Assembly: GCA_003194525.1 (NCBI GenBank)
Contig: NBIV01000175.1
Span: 1-64,000, forward strand
Length of the DNA stretch: 64,000 nucleotides
Direction: 5' to 3'
From: Gracilariopsis chorda
Lineage: Eukaryota; Rhodophyta; Florideophyceae; Gracilariales; Gracilariaceae
A program made the position numbers and the translations under genes. The notes under the pieces were generated by a model that was given only the letters and a program-made list of their open reading frames with translations, was not told the origin of the DNA and searched no databases. This document shows positions 9,582 to 21,200 of this stretch, piece after piece. Each line of letters starts with the position of its first letter. Within the stretch, counting starts at the first letter, position 1.

Positions 9582-11654
9582 TCAAACGCCACCGGAAGAC
9601 AAACTGTCCAATTTTGGGATAACCCTGCTGTATGTTCGGCACATGGATACGCTGTGACACAAGTGTTTAACTCTCATTGGATGGGTCTTATCTCTAGAAT
9701 GGTACATCGTTTGGCGTTTCAGTTTCAAAACTGTTAACGGCCTCTGATTACCCTTGGTAGCTGTTTTTTGTGCTCATGCCGTAGATTCGCGAGACCCTGG
9801 TAAGCTCACAGTTCTTACAGTTCCATGCGTGAGGCCCTGGCGGCTTCAATAAGGAACACCTTCTTCCTTCTCATAAGACGTAGGTCCGTAGACATCAGTT
9901 TGGAAACAACAGTTAATACATCTCTTATATAATATACATTCCATGTAAATTATACATTACAATTGCGCTATGACTGCTACGCTGCCTCAGCAGTTTTTGC
10001 TAGTAGTCCAGCCACAGCTTTGTTAATCCTTCACTGGTCTGTCATATGTCCTCTTTGATTTGTAAAATTTTCAGTAGGGACCTTCGCTGATTTGTAGAGC
10101 AGCTTATTCTCGTACCAGGAAAACTTGTGAAATGGGATACTCAGGTAGTTCGTGTTGTCACGCTGTATTCGTATCTACATGCTTCAGAACAGCCAAATTC
10201 ATTTTTTGGCTTCGTAACATAGAAGGATGACGATATGACAGTTTAATCCCGAGTAAGAAAAGCGGCAGAATCATGCTCTGGCCCACCTGCCCAGCTTGAA
10301 CGTGTGTGCGTAATGCTGTGCTCTTTGCTTTCTTCTCAGTATTCGAGAATTCCCAGATGGGTAGACGGTTAACGCGATTAACTTGGAGCTGGAGAGGTGA
10401 CTGAACAGAATACTAGCATTTTGAGGGATTGGCTCCATTTGCCGGAGTTACAATGGCTTACGATTTTCCGACGTTTTCTAATTACTGGCTCAGACAGCAC
10501 GGTTTTAGAATTACCCAAGGGCCGATACACTACGCAACTGGGCTCGTCGTGGATAGTATGAGCAAATTTTCAAAACAGCATGGAGAATAGTGAACTTACG
10601 CTATACGCATCTTGTGCTTAACGCTCTTAAACTCCTTCTCATTACTGTTTGCCTTATAACGCTGGCATTTCAGATCAGCTCTGCAACGAGGGTTATGAAA
10701 CAAGTGGTTAGGATGTAGAAGCTTTATTCTCTCTGACTGATCGATGCCTCTTCTCTCTGCTCCTTTCTCTCCAGCACGCTTATATGCAGCTCTTGTGATA
10801 CTTTCACGACCCTTACCCTGAGCCCAATTAAAAGTCCATAGTACTCTACACCCAATTACACGTTCAGGCGCGTTCAGTTGCGCTTCATCTAATTAAACAC
10901 TGTTGCAAGCTCGGTTCCTTTTGGCATGTGAATGTTCCTTATTTAAATATAATTGGGCGATTGTGTCAGCACTCAGACAAGCAAAGCAAGTCCACCAGCA
11001 TTATTCGAAGTCCAAAACCTAGCAACAAGAGGCAGAAGTTGACCTTACTCAAGGGCACTCATGTAAGGTACAGTATGGGCAGCACCCATGGTATGATAAG
11101 TGATACATCCCTCCCCTTTCGCTGCATCAGGCAGCCCGAATTCGGAAATTCGGGCGCCTCTTTTTTTTTGCAGCTTCACGTTCCACAATTTTCCGCACAA
11201 CGGTTGCAAAACGCGACAAAGAGATGACCACGTCTTGATAAGGCACACTGCGGCAACAATGGCGTCAGCATATGCATTTGTTTGTTAACCGTATGGATTT
11301 CGGTTGTTTGCGCACTACGCAGGGAGTGGGGTACTCGTGTTGGGGACATACGCGGAGATTGGCCAGAACAAAACAAAGGGCAACAGCGGTGCAGTTCATA
11401 GGCTACTAACCGAATTAAGTTACAAACCGCGATGGAGAGAAGCTGCCCTGGCGTTTGACAGAATAAGTGCCGCTCCAATCCTTGTTGTTATGACAGTCGG
11501 ATACAGTACCCGGAACGTTACCGGGTAAAAGGTTTTAGCCCAACAAGTACGGTAAACATAAAAAATACTTGCATCTGCCTGTATCGTAATTTGCATCGCA
11601 CTTAGCACATACTGCCAGCGTGGCCGATAAGCAACACCTTCCTGACACGATCAC
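9582..11654. other. Non-coding stretch upstream of peroxidase gene 1
   Basis: About 2 kb without a frame longer than about 100 codons and without recognisable domains or repeats. Base composition is near 45% G+C by eye, with A-rich and T-rich patches. I see no RNA gene. Confidence 0.5.
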
Positions 11655-11660
11655 TATAAA
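11655..11660 (+). promoter_or_regulatory. TATA-like box of peroxidase gene 1
   Basis: TATAAA stands 90 bases before the ATG at 11750. The two other peroxidase genes have TATAAG 80-85 bases before their ATG, so spacing agrees across the family. Confidence 0.5.
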
Positions 11661-11749
11661 TCCGCAACTCAATCGGCGGCTTTCTCATCAGCCCTCCTGC
11701 ATTCTCAAGAACCCTGAACTCCATTTCCATCCCAGTCTAGTTCCAAGCG

Positions 11750-13450
11750 ATGCATCGCTCTGTCAAACACGTATCGGTGAGCTTGGTGCTGATATGCCTC
11801 GCTTTTGTAAACGCACAGCCGCCTCCTCGAAATGGACGGGGCGGAGGTTTTCTCCGACCCATCTCTCCGCCGCGTTTTCGAAGACTCCGTGGAACCACCA
11901 TCTCCAACACCGACTCAGAGTGTAAGAGACAGACTGTGAGATCTCTAACAGGCCGTTGCACCTCTGCAATCGACCCTGCCTTAGGTGAAGCGCGTCGAGC
12001 TCAGTTCAGTTATTTTGACGTGGACTCACGCACATTCAACGACGAAGGTCTCAAGAGTGCCCGAGTTATTTCAAATATCGTTTCTGATCAGAACGGAGAT
12101 ACGAGCAATAGAAACCGCATTAATGAACTGTTCGTGTTCTTCGGACAATTCATCGACCATGATTTCGCGTCTACCCCGCTATCAGATGAGGAGGAGCCTA
12201 TACAAGTACCGGATGATGATGAACATTTGAGTCAATCCAATTTGGCATTTAGACGGTCTTCGAGACAAAGGACTTCTTCGTCATCCAGGAAGGAAAGACC
12301 CATCAGCGTTCTCTCGTCAGCTCTTGACTTGTCAACCGTATACGGAACAGATTCAGAACGCAACAAATTCTTACGAGTGTCCAACTCGTGCAAGCTGAAG
12401 ACGTCCTCTGGAAACTACTTGCCGTTTAATACGGGCAATTTTATCAACTCCCCGTCCACTTCCAGCCGCTTTTATTTGGCTGGTGACACACGTGCGAATG
12501 AGCATCCGATGTTGACCGTAATGCATACTTTGTTTGTGCGTGAGCACAATACTATATGTGAACGCCTGGATGAGGCCGTTCCAGATATGTCGCCTTCGGA
12601 CAAGTACGAAGCCGCTCGTGCGATCAATATCGCACAATACCAGAAGATCATTTACGAAGAATGGCTACCCACAATGATTGGAAGGTCGATGGGAAGATAC
12701 AGGGGCTACCAACCGGATGTGGACCCTACAATCAGCCTCGAATTCACAACTGCTGGTTTCCGCGTGGGACATACCATGGTCGGAAATGGAGTAAGCCGAA
12801 TCGACTCCAGAGGAAGGAGGCTTCCCCTCATTGGCATGGAAGAAATGTTCTTCCGTGCAGGCAACTTTAAACAAGGTGACATGGAAGATTTCTTACGTGG
12901 AGCTGTAGGAACTCGTGCGCAACAAGTGGACACCATGGTCGTGGACGCTCTTCGAAACTTTTTGTTCACCAACGTGCGCTCGGAGGAAGGGATTGATCTT
13001 GTCGCGCTCAACCTACAGCGTGGAAGAGATCATAACGTGCCACATTATAACGATCTTCGTGAACGGTTTACAGGACGTAGAGCTCGCTCTTTCGGAGATG
13101 TGACACGCAATCGGGGCACTCAAGCACGTTTGAGTGAGGCGTATGACAGTGTGGATGATATCGAAGCATGGATCGGTTTGATGGCCGAGGATCCGTCTGG
13201 AAGTGCAGCAATGGGGCGCACGAACGTGGAGCTGTGGAAGAGAGAGTTCACCAGACTTCGTGACGGAGATCGCTGGTTCTATCTCGACAACGATCGTCAT
13301 GGAGCCATACCGACCGAGGTTTTGGACGCGGTGCCAGGCTTGTCGCGCGATCTGTTTTCTGGACGGCCGCTGTTTGAAGATCTGCTGAAGCGGAATACAG
13401 CGCTGGAGTCGCGTGCGTTCAGCACAGTGCCCGGAGTGTTCCGTGTGTAG
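11750..13450 (+). CDS. Secreted animal-type haem peroxidase 1 (566 aa)
   Basis: A single uninterrupted frame with ATG at 11750. Residues 1-22 form a signal peptide (hydrophobic core SLVLICLAFVNA, likely cut before QPPP). The rest is an An_peroxidase domain: distal site GQFIDHD with Asp136 and His137, calcium-loop-like DLSTVYGTD (about 193-201), catalytic Arg248 and haem-linked Glu251 in TRANEHP, REHN (264-267), proximal His341 in FRVGHTMV, and LQRGRDHNVP near 440. All residues needed for haem binding and peroxide use are present. It should use hydrogen peroxide to oxidise halides or organic substrates in the secretory path or outside the cell; the substrate cannot be read from sequence. By eye it is roughly 60% identical to the paired peroxidases at 54706 and 57810, from which it differs by a Ser/Arg-rich insert at about 168-182. 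Confidence 0.93.
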   Translation: MHRSVKHVSVSLVLICLAFVNAQPPPRNGRGGGFLRPISPPRFRRLRGTTISNTDSECKRQTVRSLTGRCTSAIDPALGEARRAQFSYFDVDSRTFNDEGLKSARVISNIVSDQNGDTSNRNRINELFVFFGQFIDHDFASTPLSDEEEPIQVPDDDEHLSQSNLAFRRSSRQRTSSSSRKERPISVLSSALDLSTVYGTDSERNKFLRVSNSCKLKTSSGNYLPFNTGNFINSPSTSSRFYLAGDTRANEHPMLTVMHTLFVREHNTICERLDEAVPDMSPSDKYEAARAINIAQYQKIIYEEWLPTMIGRSMGRYRGYQPDVDPTISLEFTTAGFRVGHTMVGNGVSRIDSRGRRLPLIGMEEMFFRAGNFKQGDMEDFLRGAVGTRAQQVDTMVVDALRNFLFTNVRSEEGIDLVALNLQRGRDHNVPHYNDLRERFTGRRARSFGDVTRNRGTQARLSEAYDSVDDIEAWIGLMAEDPSGSAAMGRTNVELWKREFTRLRDGDRWFYLDNDRHGAIPTEVLDAVPGLSRDLFSGRPLFEDLLKRNTALESRAFSTVPGVFRV

Positions 13451-14860
13451 TGCGCAGATGGTTGCGCGTTGTTCCTTATTTTTCGCTTGAACTGGTCGCC
13501 GATACGAACAGGGGAAGGGGTTGGGTCTTTCGGCGTACAGTTCATGCTGTAACCTGTCGTACCTTTCCAAGGCATGAACGTTACCTTACACCGTTGTTGC
13601 CTTCTTTGCTGATAAGCATTAAAATTTCACTTTGTTATGGTTCCTGTTTGACACCGCTCTAACCTCAGCTGCTCCTGCTGTCACATGTTAGCAGCCCCTT
13701 AAAAAATGTTGTGGCGGTTGGTCTGCAAAGGAGTGGGAGCCTCATAGAAGTGGCCTTCCCATTTGTATAACGATCCCACTCCTTTGCAGTTCTAACCTCT
13801 TACCCTAACCCCTCAAAGTTAAGGGTTACTGTGCAGCCTGAATTTGGAGCATCATGTCTGGATACCCGTGTAAGTCAAACAGTCAAGTTTTATAATGCTA
13901 CACTGTACTTGATAAATAAATATAAACGCTGACCGTCCATCGCACCACAGGTTAGATTGCTAGCGATTGCTAACCCTTTACCATATATACCGGTACTAAT
14001 GTTAAGGGTTATCTTTTTCTGATTAGTCTACCTAGTGCAACGAAACAGGAAAACGAGTCGAGTTTCTCAAGCTGCTTGAATCTTGAGTTCCATGGGCACA
14101 GAAATAGTAACTGTTTCAGCATTTCATGAAAGAAAAAGAATGGAAACGAGTTAGAACACGAGATTAACTCACCATTCACATGTATCTCTGCTGTACACCT
14201 CTTTCCTTTTATAGACAGTCCAGTACGATTGGTTTGACGATGAGATGTGTGTATGTGCATTTATGTGGACTGTGGCCTTTGTTCAGAGGCAACGGATGAG
14301 CCTGTTCTACGAAAACGCCCTCTCAGCAGCTCATCTGGTCATGTGTTGACAATAGATTCGATACCGTGGATACAAGCCGATCCGCCTTCACGAGGGGTAC
14401 CCGTCTTCCTTCCGCCAAAGAGGGAAGCGAAATGGACAGGCGATTGGGTCTCTCACGGAGACCAACAACCTTTCGACCTTTCGATACCGAGGCCTTGCAC
14501 TTCTCGAAGAGGAGGAAACTATCGTCGCCGTGATGCTGCTCTGTATTGGCACAGAAGAAAACGGTGATCAAAATTATTGCAAATCTTACATCCGCATCTC
14601 AGTCGGCAGACACACTTCTCTTTTTGAAAGTTTAACTCATGTATGTACCTATGTAAAGTTTCTGATCAAGGCGTAATTGCTTTATTGTTTTGAGTCCCTT
14701 GCTCTCTGTTCTGCCCTTTCTCTAGCCCTGGTCGGGGGTGAGCGGGGTTTTTATAGTGCCGTGTCTTTCGAACAGAAGCCTCTCGGCAACATAATTATCT
14801 AGCTACCCTCTCCCAGAGTTCGCACTACTAGTTGCATTAACGCTAGTTATCCAACATAAA
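13451..14860. other. Non-coding stretch downstream of peroxidase gene 1
   Basis: It holds the 3' region of the peroxidase gene, a long hairpin (13723-13789) and repeated AACCCTTTACC/TTAAGGGTT-like words near 13825 and 13973-14010 that may mark a decayed small inverted-repeat element. A 106-codon frame at 14247-14567 has no recognisable features. Confidence 0.4.
13723..13789. repeat. Inverted repeat with perfect 16-bp arms
   Basis: CTGCAAAGGAGTGGGA at 13723-13738 is the exact reverse complement of 13774-13789, with a 35-base loop. It lies about 270 bases after the peroxidase stop, where it could be part of a 3' UTR or the remnant of a miniature transposon. Confidence 0.75.
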
Positions 14861-14877
14861 CTCTATCCGAAATTGCT

Positions 14878-15528
14878 GTGAAAGTTTGCTGTGGCTGGAG
14901 AGGGACAATCAGATTTGCTACGGACTCGAAAAGCCTCGTTCAAGGCTTGCAAACGGCCCAACGACGCCAAACACGCCAGCTACAGGACATCTCTGAATGC
15001 ATGACATTGATATCTAACTATTGCCAATGTCAAATGGTTTGGATACCAGGACACTGCGGGTTACCACAAAACGAAGCTGCCGACGAACTTGCAAACAAGA
15101 GCCTTGGTCTCCCCTTAGCGCAGCAGCTCCGGAAAGAGATCGACTTCCTGGAAGTTAAACAGAGAACCCGCGTCCGTCTTACCAGCACAGAGCCAGTAAG
15201 CGAAGTCCCAGGGACACTATCAAAGGTATTGATTCTAGGGAGGGCGCATACAGCCCTGTCGCAGATATTTACAGGTCACGTCCCGACGCTACATCCAGTC
15301 CCCACTTTTCTCAACAACAGGAAATGTTTCTGCCCGCTCGGATGTGGGCTCAACATACTTAATAGTGTAGACCATTTCGTTCTTAGATGCCGCCGAAGAG
15401 CGACGTCCCGGCGTCGAGAGCTCCCGCCTCTCCGAGAGATGCAGGGCTCTGACGCCGAATCAATAGTAAGGACATGGCCAGAAAAGCTGTTGGTGTATCT
15501 AGAGAGAGAGGGGTTCTTCTCATTGTAA
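14878..15528 (+). pseudogene. LINE retrotransposon 3' end: RNase H and C-terminal knuckle
   Basis: The 216-codon frame begins inside an RNase H domain. It has TDSKSLVQGLQ (third acidic position) and WIPGHCGLPQNEAADELANK, the GHxGxxxNExAD motif of LINE RNase H (I and R1-like groups). It continues to a Cys/His knuckle (CFCPLGC ... DHFVLRC) and ends EKLLVYLEREGFFSL. The first RNase H motif (DGS) and all of the reverse transcriptase are missing, so this is a 5'-truncated insertion, as is usual for LINEs. The end EKLLxxLxRExFF recurs in the fold-back at 53989-54309, so a related family is present twice more. Confidence 0.75.
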
Positions 15529-17314
15529 CCCCTACTGTAGTCTTGGAATTAGAGACGCGAGCTCATATACACACACACACAACAAAAACTCCACACGGAG
15601 GCATGTGCGCAAAAAGTCAACAGGTAGCCGCCACGTCGATTGTGTGACAAACTTCGTGGCGTGTTTCAGTGTACGGTAGCAAGGCATTGAGCATGTAGAT
15701 GTTACAAAAAGGCAACAACTGGATTACACGCAACTCTGCAAACTTGCCGTGTCCAATTGCATTCCATAGTACCTTGGATGTCTACAACCCGTACCTGTCG
15801 CAGTCGAATTGCCGACCAACCGTCGTGGCCAGAAAGTAAATGGTACCGTTGTAATTGAATCCGGTCTCCGGTGGAACTGGTCATTCACAGCTGTAATCGT
15901 CAAGTCCGGCTCTCAGAAGAGTTGCATCCGATTAGAACTGCCGATTACATTTCTAGAGAAGAGGTTGACGTCTGATATATGCACTCATGGGGGTGTTGCA
16001 TGGTTCTTGACATTCTAAGTTACGTAGTAGTAGCGTAGTTGCCACGCGGTGTCCCGCTCAGCTTCGCGAGCGGTTCGATTGTCAGTTGACGTTATTGAGT
16101 AGTTTGATGAGAGACAGGTAGCTTCATCCAACTGAACAGTCAATGTGTACGTCAGAGTCTTACGCAATTAAAGCCAGCGTACGTCCATAACGGGTGACAA
16201 GAACGGAGTTAGCCGATCTCTTTCTTTTCTATTTCTTACACGATAAGTCAAAAGCCTATCTGTGAACTGCCAATCGCCCATCATGCCACTTGCATCATGG
16301 CATCGTAGCACAAACTCGGCACCTGCAGGTGTAGATATGCGTGAGGAGCGAGCGAGCAGCACAATCATGAAAAGGGCAAAAGCGTGTGGACAAGAGAACG
16401 GTGCCGTTGGCACAACGGTACCTTTGGTTAACCCTTTACCACCGGTATCAGATGAGAAACTACCAACGTCGAAGCCCTTGACTCGAGAGACAAATCATCA
16501 TGTTCACAGGATATCTCAAACAGCTAATGACAACAAGAAGAAAAGAGCAGATTTGGCGTTGAGAAGGATTTCATACATACTAGGAAAACATTTCATTAAC
16601 ATCCCAAATTCAACTTGAGCTCTCTGTGCTCATTCGAGGAGTTTTTGACAGCAATGAGTTCATCTGCTCCTCCCTAACTTACAAAGGTACCAAGGTACCT
16701 CACATTGTTCCTTCCCATTTCCATTGCCGTTGCTCTTGCTTTCAGTGTATTACTCGCATGAGAACGTTACAGGTATCGTGGGTACCTTTTGCTATTCTTT
16801 GTGGCAAGAGTTTACGGTACATGTATTTGCAACTGATTCTTTTGCCACTCCAAATACTGGTTAAACAAACCGCCAAGAACTAGTACCGTTGCAGTCGTTT
16901 TCATATCAAGTACGTACAACTTCCTGAAGCCCCTATGTTGGTCCAAACTAATTGACGAAATCCATATGTCCAAAGCCAGCCTTCAATCTGGAATAGTTCT
17001 AACTAGGTTGACGTTTGCTCGCACACAGCTGAACTATTAGCTGCAATAGCAGCAGCTACCTTCAATAATCCAATATTCTGTCTGCTTTTCTTTCCATCAC
17101 CTATTGGAAGGAATAGGGGACCGCATATTAGGGGAATTTAGCCATCGAATAGATGATAAGCCTTCTAATTCTCGAAAACTAACACCGTTGCCCTGGAATT
17201 AAGGGCACGTTGTGAAAGATAAGTATTGTTATTGCTCCCGCCGCCGATAATCTTGGTACACCCAATATTGTTGTTAGTGTACTTCGATACTGCGCTTGTC
17301 TGTACATTCGCTTA
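15529..17314. other. Non-coding stretch between LINE end and piggyBac element
   Basis: It begins with the LINE tail and a short CA-rich run (about 15570-15585). A 118-codon frame (16262-16618) has no recognisable domain. The word GGTTAACCCTTTACC near 16426 resembles piggyBac-type termini, but no mate was found. Confidence 0.4.
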
Positions 17315-17352
17315 GCCTAGTGTCTATCTGACCAGCGACCTCATATGAGATC
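17315..17352 (+). repeat. Left terminal inverted repeat of the piggyBac-type element
   Basis: CTAGTGTCTATCTGACC followed by GACCTCATATGAGATC matches the reverse complement of 53588-53635 (CTGGTGTCTATCGGACC, then GACCTCATATGAGGTC). The outer end is uncertain: CTTAG precedes it, not a clean TTAA. Confidence 0.6.
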
Positions 17353-17426
17353 AATTTTAATTACTCTAGAACTTTACCAAAACCTTAAAACTTTTCCGAA
17401 ACCTTTTTCGCTTTGATCTTCTCATC

Positions 17427-18073
17427 ATGTCTTCTACGCCGGCAGCGCTGAAGGATGTCCACAACACATCACCAACAGTCGTAGCTGTCACATCAAGCAC
17501 TATCGTTAACAACATTCGTACAAAATGGCCCCGTCCACAGATCTTTGCAGAACTGTTAGAACAACTGTCAACAGCCGTGCTCGTCTGGTTACAAATGACG
17601 TTGAATGCAAACGTTACTACAGATCTTTATGGAAGTCAAAACCGATGAAAGATTCTGTCCTCAATTTTGACATTCAAAAAGTCAACAATTAAATTTTCGC
17701 TATTTTGACTGTGAGTTTTAATCTACCCAACCGATAAAAAGAAGTACGTTGACCTCTCTCTAGTTTCAAACTAGGTACCGGTGTTGCCAAAGCCGTGAAT
17801 GTTGCAAAAGAGCCTATTACCCAGGTTGAACCCGTTAATACGCAAATTATCGAAGAAGTCTTTTGTGAAACCATTTTAGATGCAAGTTTTGCAGCTGTGA
17901 ACAAGTTCATTAATCAAAAATATGCCTTTCCAATCAACTGTGATTCATTGTCGTGTGTGGAAAACCTGTACGACATTGAGTCCTCTGAGTGGCTGTATGC
18001 AAATGAATCAATGGAAAGTGGTTTGGCCAGCTGTAGATTTTATCTCACCGCGTCACGTTTCTCCAAATATAAG
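17427..18073 (+). pseudogene. piggyBac-type transposase, N-terminal piece
   Basis: ATG at 17427 opens a 73-codon frame (MSSTPAALKDVHNTSPTVVA). After a disrupted stretch a second frame from 17795 reads IIEEVFCETILDASFAAVNK. A last shift near 18030 leads into SPRHVSPNI, which is cut at 18073 by the LTR element. The reading continues in frame, after the 5-bp target duplication, in the inverted piece at 30737 (ALDFFLWMFSLQNLQFIV), the usual start of the DDE_Tnp_1_7 domain. At least two frameshifts make it a pseudogene. The first 120 codons have no domain that I recognise, as expected for this poorly conserved end. Confidence 0.55.
18069..18073. other. Target duplication ATAAG, left outer copy
   Basis: ATAAG precedes the first LTR. 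Its mate is not beside the other end of copy A but, as the reverse complement CTTAT, at 30733-30737 before the array: evidence of inversion. Confidence 0.85.
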
Positions 18074-18902
18074 TGAAGTGTAAAGCCCTCAGGGAGGGAT
18101 TCTTGGTACTTGATCGTTTTCCCGATATTATCGGTTGTGTAGTGTGTATATGAACTACGCCCCACAATGGTGGGTATGGACACGTGGGACACGGTTTTGG
18201 GCCAATTGGCGGTTGGCCACAGTAGTGGATGTTGCCACGAAATGTGGAGTACTTTAGTTAATATTATTTATTATTTTAACACCCATTTCTGGGAAGCTAG
18301 TACTTAGTGCGACGGCGCACTGCCGTCGCACCAGTAAACCTTCCCCAACAAGGGACCCCAACCTGGGGAATTGGCTCTAGTTGTTGCCGCTTGCGCGCGT
18401 GCTCTACTCTTTCTTGGAGGGAAACGCCGTAAACCACGGGACATCTAACCCCCTTGCACATCTAAAGAAGCCCATCCTTGGGAGTATAATTGTTCCAATC
18501 ATGTTGGTGTTTCGCCCTGTATAGGGAGTCCTGTCCACCGGCATTGCCGTATCTGTTCGTCGCTCTCGCGACCCACTTCTTCCTTCCTTCCTCCTCTTCG
18601 CGCTTCCTTCTTCCCCTTTTTTTAGGGTAGCACCTCCCGCTATCCGCGGCCCTCGTGTGCGCATCCGCTCACACACCCCCACTTACGTGGAAACATACCT
18701 CTACTGAGGATCACACCCCGCTCACGCGGATACCGATTCTTCGCCTTCACCTCCCTGCGCGAGTCGCGACAGGTGTCCCTGGTCTTACAAACTGGCTTCG
18801 CCGTGACACCTCTGGGAGGGCTCTACCCAACTGGGTTCACCTCGTGAGAGGAAGATCCCGAACGTCTTTCGGTGTTTTTCCCCTTTGGGGCATTGCACCA
18901 CA
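18074..18902 (+). repeat. 5' LTR of copy A
   Basis: 829 bp, TGAAGTG...CACCACA. It carries the longer variant CCCCACAATGGTGGG near 18160, otherwise found only in the rightmost LTR. It is rich in short perfect hairpins such as GCGACGGC/GCCGTCGC (18309-18329) and CCGATATTATCGG. Confidence 0.95.
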
Positions 18903-18905
18903 AAG

Positions 18906-18925
18906 TGGTCTTCCGACCTAGAATC
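18906..18925 (+). other. Primer binding site, copy A
   Basis: TGGTCTTCCGACCTAGAATC, three bases after the LTR. One base (T for C) differs from the B copies and the left-edge element. Confidence 0.85.
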
Positions 18926-19007
18926 GGTTTTTGTTTCCCCTCTTACGAGGTTTGTCTTCATTCGCCGGAAGTTCCGTGATCGTTTCCCGTCGTAACGGTA
19001 TTTTATC

Positions 19008-21183
19008 ATGTCGAGAAATCCCTCCGATGCGGAGCCAGTGGTTACGCGTAGTCGCTCCCGCGACAACGCGGACACTTCCGAAGTTCGGTTCGTACCCCGT
19101 ATCCCTATACGGACAAGTTCCAGCCGTACTGGCGCCGCCTCATCGCGGAATGATACCCCCGACCGGGAACCCCGGAACCTCCTTTTGCCCTCGTTATCAC
19201 CCCCGCAGGGGAATGCAGCATCGACTCCGGCTGTTGCCGCAGTGCTCCAGGCACGCCGGCCTGCTCCCGCTGTCGCGGCTTCAAGCCCCCGTGGAACGGG
19301 CGATAACACCCCCCAAGGGACTTCCCTGGAATCCCAGGTCCGCGCTCTGTGGACCGCCCACGACACCCTTGTAGGGGAACTAAAATCTTTCCAAGAGGTG
19401 GTCTTGGCAACCCCCGTAAAGGAGGTCGCCGAGGAACTCCGTATTTTATAGTCTGACGTCAACTCCGTGTTGGAGAGTTTGGGACAACCCGCCACCTTCA
19501 TCGAAGGAGTTGAAGCCCGATTTGATCGGATTGGTGCCCCCCTCGAGACGCTGGAGCAGTTCATCCTCATGGACAAACCATCCCCGGATGATCCGGTAAA
19601 CGAGGCATCGCACAAAGACCAGCTTGCTGGGAAGAAGAAACGCCGTCATTGACGGAAACACCACCGAAAATATTCGGACTCCGATTCTTCGACATCGTCG
19701 GACTCATCCCGAAACCATTCGGTTAGCTCGAGCTCCTCGGACTCCGACTCGGAGGACGAGAAGCGAGGCTACTCCTCCCGCTCGAAGCGGTCATCGGCCA
19801 CTGAAGGTGTGGTCCGAACCCGCCAGAAGGGGAGAAGACACCCCGGTCTCCGGGAATTGAAACCGACAAACCCGGATTACCGGAAGCTTTTATCATACCG
19901 GTACTACCGGCTCGAAGACCCGTCACTTGGACGTACGCCCCGTGGTACGGGAACGGTGCGAGAATGCATTAAGCGAATGCAGCTCTCGCTCCGCAACCAG
20001 TATTTTACTGGAGAGGACCCAGTCCTAGTACTGGATTTCCTATCCCGCTTTGTAGCGGAGGCCGATATCCTCGGTATGAATGAGGGACAAGCCTATTTGG
20101 CTTTACCGTATTTCTTACGGGGAATGGCGGAGGACCAATACAACTCTGTCAGAGGATCTTCTCGTGCCTCCGAGGGAGGAGTTACTTGCTGGCCGGAGGC
20201 TGTGCAGTATCTTCTGCGCTCTTACGCCACAAACACCGCTATTCAGCAGGCTATCCTCGCTTTGCGAGATACACGCCAGCGTGCTGGCGAGACCGAGACC
20301 GATTACTCGGTGCGCCTTAACAAGGCTTTCCACAGATGTGGTAACGTATACCCCGCTGGGGAGCGCAGTACCATGTTCATCGATGGTCTTGACCCGACAA
20401 TCCGGAGTTTAGTTACCCGTTATCGGGAGGACAAGCGGAGGATCACCTATCTCGAGCTGGTCCAACACGCCCGAGCGGAAGGGGATGCACTTCGTGTAAG
20501 AACTCCGAACAATCGGTCTAAATCCGCCAAGGCGTTGTTGCTAGAAAGCGAAGCTTCCTCACTCCCGCTCACTGCGGATGGGAACCCTGGACAGGGATTT
20601 GATACCGTGCATTTGGTTCAGGATGATGGTGTGTCGATACCCACCAGTGATTTACCGTCAACGACGGAGATGACCCGTGATACGGGAACGGAAGACCCCG
20701 TTTTGTACGGTGGTAACAGTCGGGTTCAACCCCAACGACTCCCGTTTTCAAACGGTCAATCCCGTTATCAACGGCCTGGATGGACTGACACCCGCCCTGC
20801 GGTTCGCTTCTCCGATACTCGGAATAATAATCCGCGTGTCGCGGTATTGGCTCTCATTTGCCACCTGTGCTATGCCCATGGCCATACCTCCCCTCAGTGT
20901 ATTTTTTCACCTGAAGGATATGGCCAAGGTGGTGGCAAATTATGAGGCCCTCACTTCAGAGGAGAAACGTTCCGTCCCGACGGCTTCCTACCTCCGTGCT
21001 AAAACAGACTTTTCCCATGCCCTACGACAGACCCCGCGTGCGCGGCAAGCTTCATACACCCCGATTCGGGAGATCACGCAACCATCCGTTGCAACCCCCG
21101 CTTATGCGGATAGAAACCCCCGTCAACGGGATGAAGCACTCGTTGTCGAGGAAACCAACCCACCGCCGAAGTCGGAAAACTAA
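19008..21183 (+). pseudogene. gag of copy A (broken)
   Basis: Colinear with the 724-residue Gag of B1 and B2, which is described at 39062-41236. ATG at 19008. Lesions: TAG at 19449 replacing Trp148, TGA at 19650 replacing Arg215 (a CGA to TGA change), and an inserted base plus changes near 20901-20912 that destroy the first Cys of the zinc knuckle context. The stop at 21181-21183 is conserved with the B copies. Not able to give a full Gag. Confidence 0.9.
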
Positions 21184-21200
21184 CTGAGGGAGTCTCCCCT

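Noticed and set aside
16262..16618. 118-codon frame between LINE and piggyBac element
   Set aside because: Ordinary composition, no motif, no neighbour context; likely chance.
17312..17318. Clean TTAA target site at the left end of the piggyBac-type element
   Set aside because: The flank reads CTTAG and the right end has no TTAA at the mirrored place, so the exact termini stay open.
18785..19615. 276-codon minus-strand frame across the LTR and gag start of copy A
   Set aside because: It crosses the LTR/PBS/leader boundary, is not kept at that length in B1 and B2, and mirrors gag codons.
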